A stretch of DNA of 64,000 nt, from the NCBI GenBank assembly GCA_009773635.1, contig WSYC01000020.1:1-64000 (forward strand). Reading direction: 5' to 3'. Every line of letters begins with the position of its first letter. The first letter of the stretch is position 1. A model generated the notes under the pieces. It was not told where the DNA came from and ran no database searches. It worked only from the letters and a program-made list of their open reading frames with translations. This DNA comes from Beijerinckiaceae bacterium (lineage in GTDB: Bacteria > Pseudomonadota > Alphaproteobacteria > Rhizobiales > Beijerinckiaceae). Below, piece by piece: positions 1 through 9,488 of this stretch. Both the position numbers and the translations under genes were made by a program.

Positions 1-1182
1 CCATTGAAGCAGGGGGCGCGAAGGCTGCCAGCCCTGCATCCCGCCCAAGGGTTGGGCGGTCGCGAGGTCAAGCCTGAGCAGGCTGCCGCCATTCTCCGCG
101 AAAGCCCGCATCAGGAGGGTTTCGGTTTCCAGCGTCACCGCATTCGCGACCAGCCGCCCGCCCGGACGAAGCGCGGCAAGCGCGATTTCCAGCAAGGCGG
201 CATCCGCCCCGCCACCGATGAAAATCGCATCCGGCAGAGCAAGCCCCGCCAGAGCCTCCGGCGCGCGTCCCTCGACAACGCCGAGGCGATGCGCCAGCCC
301 GAAGCGCGCCGCATTGGCGCGGATATTTCCCGCCCTGTCCGCCCGCGTCTCGATCGCGATGGCCACGCCCCCCGCAAGGCACCACTCGACCGAAATCGAC
401 CCCGATCCCGCGCCGATATCCCACAGCCGTTCGCCGATGCACGGGGCCAGCGCAGCAATCGTCAGGGCACGGATGGGGGATTTCGTGATCTGCCCGTCAT
501 GCGTGAAGAGAGCATCCGGTAGGCCGGGAGTGCGCGGCAGGGCGGGCCCGCCCTCTGCCTGAAATGCGACCATCACCGGCACCGCGATATCCTCGATCGC
601 AAAAGCATCAGCTCGCGCTGTCCTGATCCGCTCATGCGGTCCGCCGAGCGCTTCAAGCACGATCACACGGCTGTCGCCAAAACCGGTATCGGAGAGATAG
701 GCGGCGAGGCGTGCCGGAGCGGCGGCATCGGCCACAAGGCACAGGAGCCGCGAGCCGGGCTGAAGGTGGGGCCGCAGGGTCTCGAAAGGCGCGGCGTGCA
801 GCCCGAGGCAGGTCGCCTCCTCCAGCGGCCAGCCGAGGCGGGACGCCGCCAGCGAAAAGCAGGAGGGCGCGGGAAAGGCACGCCATTCCTCGCGCGCGAG
901 CTGTTTCGCGAGGCTGCTGCCCGCGCCGAACCAGAACGGATCGCCCGAGACCAGCGCCGCGACGCGCTTGCCACGCAGCGCCAGAAGCGGTTCTGTCGAA
1001 AACGGGATCGGCCATGCCGAGCCTCGCGCCTCAACTTTTCCAAGCTTCAGGTGACGATCGCCGCCAAACACGATATCGGCTTCATCGAGTGCTGCACGGG
1101 CGCCGGACGTGAGGCCATCCAGCCCATCCTCGCCGATGCCGACGATGGAAAGCCAGGGACGGGGAGGGACGGGATCAGCCAT
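1..1182 (-). CDS. cobL: Precorrin-6Y C5,15-methyltransferase (decarboxylating), 3' end cut by window edge
   Basis: CobL methylates precorrin-6B at C5 and C15 and decarboxylates it in aerobic corrin synthesis. The frame is open from an ATG at 1182 to base 1 (394 codons), so only the last few residues should be missing; the ORF track lacks it because no stop lies in the window. Residues 1-200 form a tetrapyrrole methylase (GIGEDGLDGL, VSGDPFWFG). Residues 220-394 form a Rossmann methylase with motif I DIGAGSGSISVEW and a later IGGGAD. Its ATG shares the palindrome CATG with the divergent cobK start. Family assignment is firm; the exact C-terminus is not visible. Confidence 0.93.
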   Translation of the reverse strand, partial: MADPVPPRPWLSIVGIGEDGLDGLTSGARAALDEADIVFGGDRHLKLGKVEARGSAWPIPFSTEPLLALRGKRVAALVSGDPFWFGAGSSLAKQLAREEWRAFPAPSCFSLAASRLGWPLEEATCLGLHAAPFETLRPHLQPGSRLLCLVADAAAPARLAAYLSDTGFGDSRVIVLEALGGPHERIRTARADAFAIEDIAVPVMVAFQAEGGPALPRTPGLPDALFTHDGQITKSPIRALTIAALAPCIGERLWDIGAGSGSISVEWCLAGGVAIAIETRADRAGNIRANAARFGLAHRLGVVEGRAPEALAGLALPDAIFIGGGADAALLEIALAALRPGGRLVANAVTLETETLLMRAFAENGGSLLRLDLATAQPLGGMQGWQPSRPLLQW

Positions 1183-1957
1183 GACACGCACCCCGTTGTC
1201 CGGAATCCTGCATCCGAAAATCCTGCTGCTTGGCGGCACGGCGGACGCCACCCGCCTCGCGCAATTGCTGGCGGAGGCCGGCTGCGACGCCATTTTCTCC
1301 TACGCAGGACGCACGCAAACGCCAACGCCCCAGCCCTTGCCGACGCGCATTGGCGGGTTCGGCGGGGTGGAAGGCCTGGCGGATTATCTTCGCGCCGAGA
1401 AGATCACGCATCTCATCGATGCCACGCATCCTTTCGCGGCGGGCATGAGCCGCAACGCCGTGGCGGCTGCGGCGCGCAGCAGCACCCGCCTCATCGCGCT
1501 CGAACGGGCGCCCTGGCAGGCCCGGCCCGGCGACCGCTGGCACGAGGTCGCGGATACCGCCGGGGCTGTGGCGGCCTTGCCGGCGCTGCCCGCACGGATT
1601 TTTCTGGCCATCGGACGGCAGACGGTCGATGCTTTCGCCGCGCGCCCCGAGCACTTCTATCTGCTGCGCTTCATCGAGGCTCCCGAGAGCATTCCCCTGC
1701 CGGATCACGTCGCGCTCGCGATGCGCGGCCCCTTCACCGAAGCCGGGGATCGCGCGCTGCTGGCGCATCATGGCATTACCCATATCGTCGCCAAGAACTC
1801 TGGCGGCGAGGCGACCCGCGCCAAGATCGACGCCGCGCGGGCGCTTTCCCTGCCAGTTATCCTGATCAACCGGCCCGCGGTTCCCGACCAGCTCTGCTTC
1901 GAAACGGCGGATGCCGTGATGGCCCATCTCGCTCATGAGGCCGACCTCGGCGTATAG
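1181..1957 (+). CDS. cobK: Precorrin-6A reductase
   Basis: CobK reduces precorrin-6A to dihydro-precorrin-6B with NADPH. The 258-residue product has the family N-terminal nucleotide loop (LLLGGTADATRLA near residue 17), then DATHPFA, IGRQ and VAKNSGG motifs, and normal length. I chose the ATG at 1181, preceded by GGGAGG inside cobL, over the upstream in-frame ATG at 1109 because it gives the normal length; a TTG at 1196 is also possible. It is divergent from cobL with overlapping start codons, and its last 25 bases overlap the 3' end of convergent cobJ. Confidence 0.92.
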   Translation: MTRTPLSGILHPKILLLGGTADATRLAQLLAEAGCDAIFSYAGRTQTPTPQPLPTRIGGFGGVEGLADYLRAEKITHLIDATHPFAAGMSRNAVAAAARSSTRLIALERAPWQARPGDRWHEVADTAGAVAALPALPARIFLAIGRQTVDAFAARPEHFYLLRFIEAPESIPLPDHVALAMRGPFTEAGDRALLAHHGITHIVAKNSGGEATRAKIDAARALSLPVILINRPAVPDQLCFETADAVMAHLAHEADLGV

Positions 1958-2667
1958 ACGAAGCGCCCGACGCGCCGCGTCGCGGCATTGCCGACCAGCA
2001 CCAGCGTTCGCATATCCGCCATTTCCGGCCGGGCTTCCCCGAGGGGCAGGGTTTCGAGCCGTTCTTCCGGCGTCGAGACGGCCCGCGCAAAGCTGATGAG
2101 CCGCTCCGGCCCGCAGGCCTCCAGAAGGATATCCAGCACGCGCGCGAATTGATCCGGGCGGGACATCGAGCGCGGATTATAGAAGGCCATGGCGAAATCC
2201 GCCTCCGCCGCCAGCCGGACACGGCGCTCCACCAGCGCAAAGGGCTTCAGGTTATCCGAGAGGTTGATGGCACAGAAATCATGCCCCAGCGGCGCGCCGA
2301 GTCGTCCGCTCGCCGCCAGCATCGCCGTGATTCCCGGCAGCACGCGAATATCGAGTTCGTGATGTCCGGGCATGCCTTCCAGCGCCTCGAAAACAGCCGC
2401 CGCCATCGCGAAAACACCGGGATCACCCGAGGATACCACCACGACACGGCGGCCGCTGGCCGCCATGGCGAGGGCGTGGCGTGCCCGCTCCAGCTCCTGC
2501 CGGTTATCGGTCGCGTGCAGCGTCAACCCCTCACGAGCGGGGATGCGGGCAACATAAGGCCCGTAGCCTACGATATCCGTCGCCTCGGCAAGCGCGGCGG
2601 AAACCTCCGGCGTCACGAGGCTTTCCGCGCCCGGCCCCAGACCGGCGATGACAAGCGAGCCGCTCAT
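1933..2667 (-). CDS. cobJ: Precorrin-3B C17-methyltransferase
   Basis: CobJ performs SAM-dependent C17 methylation and ring contraction of precorrin-3B. The 244-residue product is a single tetrapyrrole methylase domain: GLGPGAESLVTPEV at residue 8, SSGDPGVFAMAAAVFE near 80, a PGITAMLAAS loop near 110 and the family motif NLSDNLKPF. The ORF track extends it upstream to 3144, but that extension reads cobI out of frame. The real ATG at 2667 overlaps the cobI stop as ATGA. It is the last gene of the seven-gene cob operon and runs 25 bp into the end of cobK on the other strand. Confidence 0.95.
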   Translation of the reverse strand: MSGSLVIAGLGPGAESLVTPEVSAALAEATDIVGYGPYVARIPAREGLTLHATDNRQELERARHALAMAASGRRVVVVSSGDPGVFAMAAAVFEALEGMPGHHELDIRVLPGITAMLAASGRLGAPLGHDFCAINLSDNLKPFALVERRVRLAAEADFAMAFYNPRSMSRPDQFARVLDILLEACGPERLISFARAVSTPEERLETLPLGEARPEMADMRTLVLVGNAATRRVGRFVYTPRSAS

Positions 2668-3440
2668 GCCTCGCTCCGCTCGGGGCGCCGGCCCTGCCCA
2701 TGCACCAGCAGGATCGAGAAATACGGCAGCTCGATCGCGCCGGCCTCGCTGAGTTTCACGATTTTCTCGCCCGGCATCGTGCCGCGTTCGACCAGCCAGG
2801 CGGCATCGCTGCGCCCGGCCAGTTCCAGCGCGCGGCGCACTCTGGGGAGGTTGCGGCCGAGCTTCATCACCACGAAGCCATCCGCAGCCTTCATGTGCCG
2901 GGCCAGCACCTCCTCCGGCATCGTGCCGGAGAGCACGCTCATCACGTCGTCGCCCCAGGTCATGGGAATGCCCGTCGCGGTCCAGCAGCCGGACATGCCG
3001 GTGATGCCGGGAATGACCTCCAGCACCGCGCGCCCCTGAAGCCGGACAAAGAGATGCATGAACGAGCCGTAGAAGAACGGATCGCCTTCGCAGAGCACCA
3101 CGATCTCCTCGGTTTGCGCGAGGGTGGCGAGTTTTTCGGTCCATTCGTCATAGAAGGCTGCGAGCGCCGCGTTATATTCGGCGCTGTCGAATGCGATCTC
3201 GGTGGTAACGGGGTATTCCATGGCGTATTCGACGGCGCCCGGAGCCAGCATGCCCTCGACGATGCGTCGGGCCTGACCAGCGCGGCCTTTCTTGCGGAAA
3301 TAGGCGATATGCCCGGCAGAACGGATCGCGCGATCAGCCTTCACGCTCATCAGGTCCGGATCGCCCGGACCAAGACCGGCGCAGATGATTTTCCCTGCGC
3401 CAATCGTTTTTTGACTCGCCCGCGTGTCCGTCATCGTCAT
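2664..3440 (-). CDS. cobI: Precorrin-2 C20-methyltransferase
   Basis: CobI converts precorrin-2 to precorrin-3A by SAM-dependent C20 methylation. The 258-residue protein shows CAGLGPGDPDLMSVKA at the N-terminus, CEGDPFFYGSFMHLF mid-protein and VIPGITGMSG, all typical of the CobI/CbiL branch of tetrapyrrole methylases. Two in-frame ATGs (3440 and 3434) are close together; the first forms an ATGA overlap with the cobH stop and is preferred. Its own stop overlaps the cobJ start, so it is translationally coupled on both sides. Confidence 0.95.
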   Translation of the reverse strand: MTMTDTRASQKTIGAGKIICAGLGPGDPDLMSVKADRAIRSAGHIAYFRKKGRAGQARRIVEGMLAPGAVEYAMEYPVTTEIAFDSAEYNAALAAFYDEWTEKLATLAQTEEIVVLCEGDPFFYGSFMHLFVRLQGRAVLEVIPGITGMSGCWTATGIPMTWGDDVMSVLSGTMPEEVLARHMKAADGFVVMKLGRNLPRVRRALELAGRSDAAWLVERGTMPGEKIVKLSEAGAIELPYFSILLVHGQGRRPERSEA

Positions 3441-4066
3441 TCCTTCGCCGAGGCAAGCGCGTTGATCGCCGCCACCGTGACCGCCGAGCCGCCGAGCCGG
3501 CCCATCACGCTCATCGCGGGGACGGGCGGGGCGGCCATCAGGGCTTCCTTCGATTCCGCCGCGCCGACAAAGCCGATTGGGCAGCCTATGATCGCCGCCG
3601 GACGCGGGCAATCGGGGTCTTCCAGCATGTTCAGCAGGTGGAAAAGCGCCGTCGGAGCATTGCCGATAGCGACGAGCGCTCCAGCCAGATGCGGCCGCCA
3701 CAATTCCAGCGCCGCGGCGGAACGGGTGTTGCCCATGCGAAGCGCCATTTCCGGCACGGCGGGGTCCTGCAGCGTGCACAGGATCGGGTTGTTCGCCGGC
3801 AGGCGGGGCCGCGTGATGCCCTCGCTGACCATGCGTGCATCGCACAGGATCGGCGCACCCGCTTCGAGCGCCGCGCGGGCCACGCGGGCCATGCCGGGGG
3901 TGAAGCGGACATGCGCGGTCAGCCCCACCATCCCGGAGGCATGGATCATGCGCACCACGACCGGCTCCTCCTCCGCCGAAAAACCCGCGAGGTTTGCCTC
4001 GGCCCGGATGATGCCGAAGGATTGGCGGTAGATCGTCGCGCCGTCTTTTTCATAAGGATGCGGCAT
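3437..4066 (-). CDS. cobH: Precorrin-8X methylmutase
   Basis: CobH moves the methyl group from C11 to C12 to form hydrogenobyrinic acid. The 209-residue product has the family landmarks RMIHASGMVGL near residue 45 (with the catalytic His), CDARMVSEGI, GNAPTALFHLL and IIGCPIGFVGAAESKEAL. Length is normal. The ATG at 4066 shares one base with the cobG stop (TGATG), so the longer ORF beginning at 4306 is rejected as read-through of cobG in another frame. The stop overlaps the cobI start. Confidence 0.95.
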   Translation of the reverse strand: MPHPYEKDGATIYRQSFGIIRAEANLAGFSAEEEPVVVRMIHASGMVGLTAHVRFTPGMARVARAALEAGAPILCDARMVSEGITRPRLPANNPILCTLQDPAVPEMALRMGNTRSAAALELWRPHLAGALVAIGNAPTALFHLLNMLEDPDCPRPAAIIGCPIGFVGAAESKEALMAAPPVPAMSVMGRLGGSAVTVAAINALASAKE

Positions 4067-5214
4067 CAGAACAATCCGGCAAGCGAGGCCGCTTCGGCCC
4101 GAAGGCCGGTCACGACAGGGAATGCGGCGGCGTTGCCGTCGCGGATGAAACCAAATCCTGCCGCCGTTCCCACGAGGGTGAATGGCGCGGCAGCGGGGTG
4201 CGCACAGCCTTTGACGCAGCCAGCGACATGAAGCAAGCCGGCTTCCGGGATATGCGGTGCCAGCATGCGCGCGAGATCGCGCGTCGGCTGAAGCGCCTGA
4301 AGGCATCCCGGTGCGCCCGTGCAGGCAATGACCCGCAGCAGGGGATCATCACCCCGCGTGATCAGGCCGGGGATTTCGGGGAGCGTTGCCGCCCCTTCGA
4401 TCATCATCATCCGCCAGGGCGTCATGCGCAGCGGGCCGAGTTCCGCGAGAGAGGCAAGGGTTTCAGCGCGCAATTGCCCGAAGGCAAAGCCGACCAGTGC
4501 GCCTTGGTCGAAAAGCCCCGGCTTCGGCGTGCCGGATGCGGCCTTGCGGGCTTGCGTCGCCAGAAAGGCAGGCGGGAGGCTGGCCCCGGAAGCCAGATGT
4601 CGCTTCATTCGCCCCCGGCCTTCCGGTGCGCCGCCCGAGCCAAGAAACCAGCGCGCGAGATCCAGCATGGCGGGAATGGCATCGTCTTCCGCCACGATCA
4701 TGCCGGTCTCCGCGCCGTCCGCGCGGCAGAGGAGGGCGCCCCCAAGGCCCTGCTCCAGACGGATATCGGCTGAAATCGCGCTCAGAACCGGCGCCGGGCC
4801 GCAATCAATCGCGAAGCCGAATTTCGCCGGCAGGGCCGGTGCATCCGGCGTTCCAAGCGCGGTTTCCAACGCTGAGGCGAGGCGCGGAATGGCCTCGCCC
4901 ATCCGCCAGAAAGGCGTGAGAACGAGATTGCGGCGCGCTTCGAGCACGGGATCGGTATCGACAAGCCCGAGTGCATCGAGATCTTCGATCAACGCCGGAT
5001 GAGCCTCCTCCCGGATGCCCCGCAACTGGATATTCCCGCGCGCGGTGAGGTCGATCAGGCCATTGCCATGCCTCAAGGCCAGCACGGCGATTCCTCGAAC
5101 CTGATCGGGGGTGAGTCGCCCGAGCCATGGACGAAGCCGCACCACGAGGCCATCGCCCGAGAGCATTGGCTTGAGCGCGCCGGGGCACCAGCCTTTCACC
5201 CGCCCGCCCGTCAT
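4066..5214 (-). CDS. cobG: Precorrin-3B synthase
   Basis: CobG is the oxygen-dependent monooxygenase that makes precorrin-3B, the marker of the aerobic B12 pathway. The 382-residue protein resembles a shortened nitrite/sulfite reductase. The N-terminal half carries KGWCPGALKPM and LTARGNIQLRGI; the C-terminal half has CTGAPGCLQAL and the [4Fe-4S]-type cysteine cluster CVKGCAH. The start at 5214 forms ATGA with the cobN stop, so I do not use the ORF-track start at 5496. Being oxygen dependent, it indicates an organism that makes B12 under aerobic conditions. Confidence 0.93.
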   Translation of the reverse strand: MTGGRVKGWCPGALKPMLSGDGLVVRLRPWLGRLTPDQVRGIAVLALRHGNGLIDLTARGNIQLRGIREEAHPALIEDLDALGLVDTDPVLEARRNLVLTPFWRMGEAIPRLASALETALGTPDAPALPAKFGFAIDCGPAPVLSAISADIRLEQGLGGALLCRADGAETGMIVAEDDAIPAMLDLARWFLGSGGAPEGRGRMKRHLASGASLPPAFLATQARKAASGTPKPGLFDQGALVGFAFGQLRAETLASLAELGPLRMTPWRMMMIEGAATLPEIPGLITRGDDPLLRVIACTGAPGCLQALQPTRDLARMLAPHIPEAGLLHVAGCVKGCAHPAAAPFTLVGTAAGFGFIRDGNAAAFPVVTGLRAEAASLAGLF

Positions 5215-8200
5215 GCTCCGCCCTCCAGCGCCGCACGAATGGTGTTGCGCCGCGTCTGCCACAGGCCCGATGCCGCCAGCGCCGCAAAAGTGCCGCGCAT
5301 CGCGGCGAGAGCACCGGGATTTTCGCGCGTCATGAAGGCCACGATGTCCTCGCGGCCAAGTGTCGCCTCGAAATAGAGATCGAGGAGATGGTCCGGCACG
5401 GCATGTGTGAGGTGGGCGAAGGCCGCAAGATGATCGAGCGTGCCGGCGATTTCCGCCGCGCCACGAAATCCGTGCCGCATCATGCCGTCGAGCCATTCCG
5501 GCGCGGTGGCGCGCGCGCGGGTCACGCGGGCGATTTCCTCGGTGAGATCGCGCGCCCGAGGCGTTTCCGGGCGGGTGGAATCGAGGTGGTAAAGCGTGGG
5601 AGCGGCTCCCCCCAGCCGCGCCACGGCTGCGGCGAACCCACCTTCATGCGCGGCATAATCCATGGCAAGCAGGAGGTCCGTCTCCGGCAGGTCCTGCACA
5701 TGCACGAAGACATCCGAGCCGAGCACCCGCGCTTCCAGTGCCGCGCGCGCCGGGCTGCTGCGCCCCTCTGCGTCGATCGCGAAGCTCGATGCCCTGAGCC
5801 AGGCCTCGCCGGCGGCATGCCGGGCCGCCGCGCTGAAATCGCCGGAAAGATCGCCCATATCGAGGCCATATCGCCCCGGTTCCGGGCCAAAAACGCGCGG
5901 GCCGCGTGTGATATAGGGGTTCTCCGCGCCTTCCTCCTGACGTCTGGCCAGAGCCACGCTCGCCGCCTCGAACATCCGGGCCAGATCCGGAAAGACATCG
6001 CGGAACAGGCCGGAAACCCGCAGGGTGACATCAATGCGCGGCCGGTCGAGCAGGGCCGGCGGCAGGATTTCAAACCCGGAAACCCGCGCTGAGCCGGAAT
6101 CCCACAGCGGCGCGAGACCCGCCAGATGCAGCGCCATCGCGAATTCCTCGCCGGCGCTGCGCATGGTTGCCGAACCCCAGAGATCCACGACCAGCGCGCG
6201 GGGCCAATCGCCGTGATCCTGCAAATGCCGGCGCAGGAGTTCTTCGGCCAGCTTCACGCCTTGCGCATGGGCCGCATGCGAGGGGACGGCGCGCGGATCA
6301 ACGGAGAAGAGGTTGCGCCCGGTCGGCAGGATGTCCTCGCGCACACGATTCGGCGAACCCGAGGGACCAGCCGGCACGCGCCGGCCTGCCAGCGCGAGGT
6401 TGAGGCCCGCCTGTTCCTCTGCTCCGCAAGCACCACGCCCGAAGATATGCAGCCCGTCACCGAAGCGGCTTTCCTTGATGTCGCAGACGAAGCGGTCGAT
6501 GCGCACCAGCGCTTCCGCCGCACTTGCACCCGGCGGAATTCCGAGATCCGCCTCGACGCCGCGTGCGCTGGCTTCGCTACGGATATCCGCGACAAGCCGG
6601 TCACGGCGTGCGGGAGAAAGCCCATCGGCGGTGGAATATTCGTCCAGGAGGATTTCGAGCCGGGACAGCGCTTCCGGCACGCTGGCGTCGATAAGCGGCG
6701 GCGGCAGGTGGCCAAGCGTGACCGCGCCGATGCGCCGCTTCGCCTGCGCCGCCTCACCGGGATCGTTGACGATAAAGGGGTAGAGAACCGGCATCGCCCC
6801 CGTCAATGCTTCCGGCCAGCAGGTGCCGGAAAGCGCGACCGCCTTGCCCGGCAGCCATTCGAGCGTGCCATGCGCGCCGATATGCACGAGGGCGTCGATC
6901 TCCAGCGTATTCAGCCACAGGTAGAAGGCGACATAGGCGTGGCGGGGCACGCGGGCGGTATCGTGGTAATCATCCTCCCGAAGCGCCCGCTCGCCCCGCT
7001 CCGGTTGAAGCGCGACCAATGCGTTCCCCTGCCAGAGCGCGGGAAAACGGAAAGCCCCTGCCACGACCTGCGGGTCCGCCTCGGCTTCACCCCAGGATTT
7101 GCCGAGCTTTTCGCGGAGATCGACGGGCAGGGTGGCCAAAGCAGCGTGATAGGCTTCCAGCGGAAAATCGAGGGTTTCGTACTGGAGAGCGGCCGCGAAC
7201 CCCTGTTCGGGCGGCCGAGGTTCCACAGCATGGCCGGTTGCCGCGAGATCCGCCAGCATCGCTTCCAGTGAGGCGAGCGGGTCCAGCCCCACCGCATGTG
7301 CCATCTGATGATTCTTGCCCGGGTAGGTGGAAAGAACCATCACGATCCGTTTCGCTTCTGGCGAACGTTGCGCAAGCTTGCGCCACGCGCTCACACGGTC
7401 GGCAATCGCGGCGATGCGCTCCGGCTCGGCCTGATGCGAGAACAGCGCGCACTGAAGATCGGGATCGCGCGGCTGCATCGTCTTGAAGCTGGCGACCCCG
7501 GCGAAGATCCGGCCATCGACCTCGGGCAATACCACATGCATCGCGAGATCCGTCGGCGGCAACCCACGCTCGTCGCCGCTCCAGTCGTCACGCCGGATGG
7601 TAGCCAGCGCCACCTGAAACACCGGACATCCCGCCGCATCGAGCGGCGAGACGCCCTCCGGTCCCTTCGCGGAAAAGGCGGTCGCGTTAATGAGTGCGAC
7701 AGGCTCTAGCCGCGCCAGCTCCCGCATGATGGTCGCGGCGCTTTCGCCCTTCAGTGACGGCGCGAACAGGCCGAGAGCTGTAAATCCACGAGCGCGCAAT
7801 GCCGTGATCAGGGCATCGACCGGGCCGGTATCGGCCGCCGTGAGATAGCTGCGGTAGAAGACGACGACAGCCAGTTCCGCGCAAGGAGCGGGCGGCGGAA
7901 TGACACCGGCCTCCGGCGAATACCAACCGCAGGCCGGGATCTGCGTCGCAAAGCCTGTGGGGGCCGGGCCTATTCCGGCGGCATGAGCGAGTTCGGCCAG
8001 CGCGATTTCCGCCGCGCGCGCACCTCCGGCATCGCAGAGCATGGACAGCCGGGAGAGGACCGCCTCCGGCAGGGTAGAAAACGCCGAGAGCCTTGCATCC
8101 GGCCGGCCGTCGGCGGGCAGCACGGCCAGCGCGATGCCTTTAGCTTGTGCCAAAGCATGCACCTCGGCGAGGCCATAGGGCCAGTAACTCTCGCCACCGA

Positions 8201-8459
8201 TGAGGCGGATCAGCACGCCTTTCGCACGGGAAAGCGTCTGTTCGAGGTAGGTATCGACCGAAAGCGGATGCCTGAGTGCGATGAGATTGGCGAGGCGCAG
8301 CGAAGGAAGGTGCGCCCGCCCGCTCCTCCAGCCAGCGGCGAAAGCGGAAAGATCGCTGTCCGAGAAAGACAGCACGACGAGATCGGCCGGGTCCTGACCC
8401 AGATCGACCGGTGTTTCCGCCTCGTCTAGCCCATGCTTTTCCCGGAAAACGACGTGCAT
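5211..8459 (-). CDS. cobN: Cobaltochelatase large subunit CobN
   Basis: CobN is the large tetrapyrrole-binding subunit of the ATP-dependent CobNST chelatase that inserts cobalt into hydrogenobyrinic acid a,c-diamide. The 1082-residue protein has family motifs including STYPGKNHQMAHAVGLD, HIGAHGTLEWLPGKAVALS near residue 510, GRNLFSVDPRAVP and a C-terminal RHGFRGAAEI segment. It is shorter than the roughly 1270-residue CobN of Pseudomonas denitrificans but continuous, without frameshift. The ATG at 8459 overlaps the cobW stop as TGATG. CobS and CobT, the AAA+ partners, are not in this window. Confidence 0.95.
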   Translation of the reverse strand: MHVVFREKHGLDEAETPVDLGQDPADLVVLSFSDSDLSAFAAGWRSGRAHLPSLRLANLIALRHPLSVDTYLEQTLSRAKGVLIRLIGGESYWPYGLAEVHALAQAKGIALAVLPADGRPDARLSAFSTLPEAVLSRLSMLCDAGGARAAEIALAELAHAAGIGPAPTGFATQIPACGWYSPEAGVIPPPAPCAELAVVVFYRSYLTAADTGPVDALITALRARGFTALGLFAPSLKGESAATIMRELARLEPVALINATAFSAKGPEGVSPLDAAGCPVFQVALATIRRDDWSGDERGLPPTDLAMHVVLPEVDGRIFAGVASFKTMQPRDPDLQCALFSHQAEPERIAAIADRVSAWRKLAQRSPEAKRIVMVLSTYPGKNHQMAHAVGLDPLASLEAMLADLAATGHAVEPRPPEQGFAAALQYETLDFPLEAYHAALATLPVDLREKLGKSWGEAEADPQVVAGAFRFPALWQGNALVALQPERGERALREDDYHDTARVPRHAYVAFYLWLNTLEIDALVHIGAHGTLEWLPGKAVALSGTCWPEALTGAMPVLYPFIVNDPGEAAQAKRRIGAVTLGHLPPPLIDASVPEALSRLEILLDEYSTADGLSPARRDRLVADIRSEASARGVEADLGIPPGASAAEALVRIDRFVCDIKESRFGDGLHIFGRGACGAEEQAGLNLALAGRRVPAGPSGSPNRVREDILPTGRNLFSVDPRAVPSHAAHAQGVKLAEELLRRHLQDHGDWPRALVVDLWGSATMRSAGEEFAMALHLAGLAPLWDSGSARVSGFEILPPALLDRPRIDVTLRVSGLFRDVFPDLARMFEAASVALARRQEEGAENPYITRGPRVFGPEPGRYGLDMGDLSGDFSAAARHAAGEAWLRASSFAIDAEGRSSPARAALEARVLGSDVFVHVQDLPETDLLLAMDYAAHEGGFAAAVARLGGAAPTLYHLDSTRPETPRARDLTEEIARVTRARATAPEWLDGMMRHGFRGAAEIAGTLDHLAAFAHLTHAVPDHLLDLYFEATLGREDIVAFMTRENPGALAAMRGTFAALAASGLWQTRRNTIRAALEGGA

Positions 8460-9484
8460 CAGCCCTCCAGCACGGCCCGGATGGCGGCTTCGTCGATGTG
8501 ATCATGCTCCGCGATCACCACAAGACGGGAGAGGCGGGGCGCGCTGCCCCAGGGGCTGTCGAACTGCGTCGAGACGCGCGCGCCAACCGCCTGCACCAGA
8601 AGCCGCATCGGCTTGCCGGCAACCGCGACATAGCCCTTGACCCGCAGGATCTTCTGCTCGTGCGCAAGGCGGATGATCGCGGCTTTCAGCGCCTCGGGAT
8701 CGGTGATTTCCGGCAGGGCAATGGTCGCGGAGTCGAAATCCTCATGCTCATGCTCCTCCTCACCATCGTGGTGGGAAGGGCGGGCATCAAGACCATCCTC
8801 GGCGGCGGCATTCAGCCCGAGGATGACGCGAGGGTCGATGACGCCGCCGGTGATCTCCAGGATCGGCAGCGCGCGCGGCAGTTCCGGCACGATGGCGGCG
8901 CGGGCGGCGGCTAGCCCTTCCGGCCCGGCGAGATCGGCCTTGGTCAGCAGCACGATATCGGCGCAGGAAATCTGGTCCTCGAACACTTCCGAAAGCGGCG
9001 TTTCATGCTCGTGTGCGCTGGCATTCAACGATGCCGGGTGATCTTCGGGCGCGAAGGTGCCGGCGGCCACCGCCTCGGCATCCGCCAGCGTGATGACGCC
9101 GTCCACCGTGATCTTCGAGCGGATCGCCGGCCAGTCGAAAGCTTTGAGCAGCGGCTTGGGCAAGGCAAGGCCCGAGGTTTCGATCAGGATGTGATCGGGC
9201 TTCGTCGGCAGGGCGAGCAGAGCCTCGATGGTGGGGATGAAATCCTCAGCCACCGTGCAGCAGATGCAGCCATTGGCCAGTTCGACGATGTTTTCCGCCG
9301 GGCAATTCGCGTCGGCGCAGGATTTGAGGATCGCGCCATCGACGCCGAGCGTGCCGAATTCATTGACGAGAACCGCGAGGCGCTTGCCCTGCGGATTGGC
9401 CATCAGATGGCGGATGAGCGTCGTTTTTCCCGCACCGAGAAAGCCGGTGACGATGGTGACGGGAATTTTGGCAAGCTGGGACAT
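8459..9484 (-). CDS. cobW: CobW-family GTPase in cobalamin operon
   Basis: CobW is a COG0523 metallochaperone GTPase thought to supply Co(II) to CobN. The 341-residue protein has the P-loop GFLGAGKTT at residue 13, the metal-site motif CICC near 74, the G-domain motif TKAD, and a His/Glu-rich stretch (HHDGEEEHEHE) near residue 240 before the CobW C-terminal domain. It starts 4 bases after the DUF1636 stop and overlaps cobN by one base. Position directly before cobN under the B12 riboswitch separates it from the second COG0523 gene at 19823, which is Zur-type. Confidence 0.95.
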   Translation of the reverse strand: MSQLAKIPVTIVTGFLGAGKTTLIRHLMANPQGKRLAVLVNEFGTLGVDGAILKSCADANCPAENIVELANGCICCTVAEDFIPTIEALLALPTKPDHILIETSGLALPKPLLKAFDWPAIRSKITVDGVITLADAEAVAAGTFAPEDHPASLNASAHEHETPLSEVFEDQISCADIVLLTKADLAGPEGLAAARAAIVPELPRALPILEITGGVIDPRVILGLNAAAEDGLDARPSHHDGEEEHEHEDFDSATIALPEITDPEALKAAIIRLAHEQKILRVKGYVAVAGKPMRLLVQAVGARVSTQFDSPWGSAPRLSRLVVIAEHDHIDEAAIRAVLEG

Positions 9485-9488
9485 CAGA

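Noticed and set aside
4-522. Plus-strand ORF of 172 aa
   Set aside because: Shadow of cobL; the minus-strand frame matches the family throughout.
1933-3144. 403-aa version of cobJ
   Set aside because: The first 159 codons read cobI out of frame; CobJ homology begins at the ATG at 2667.
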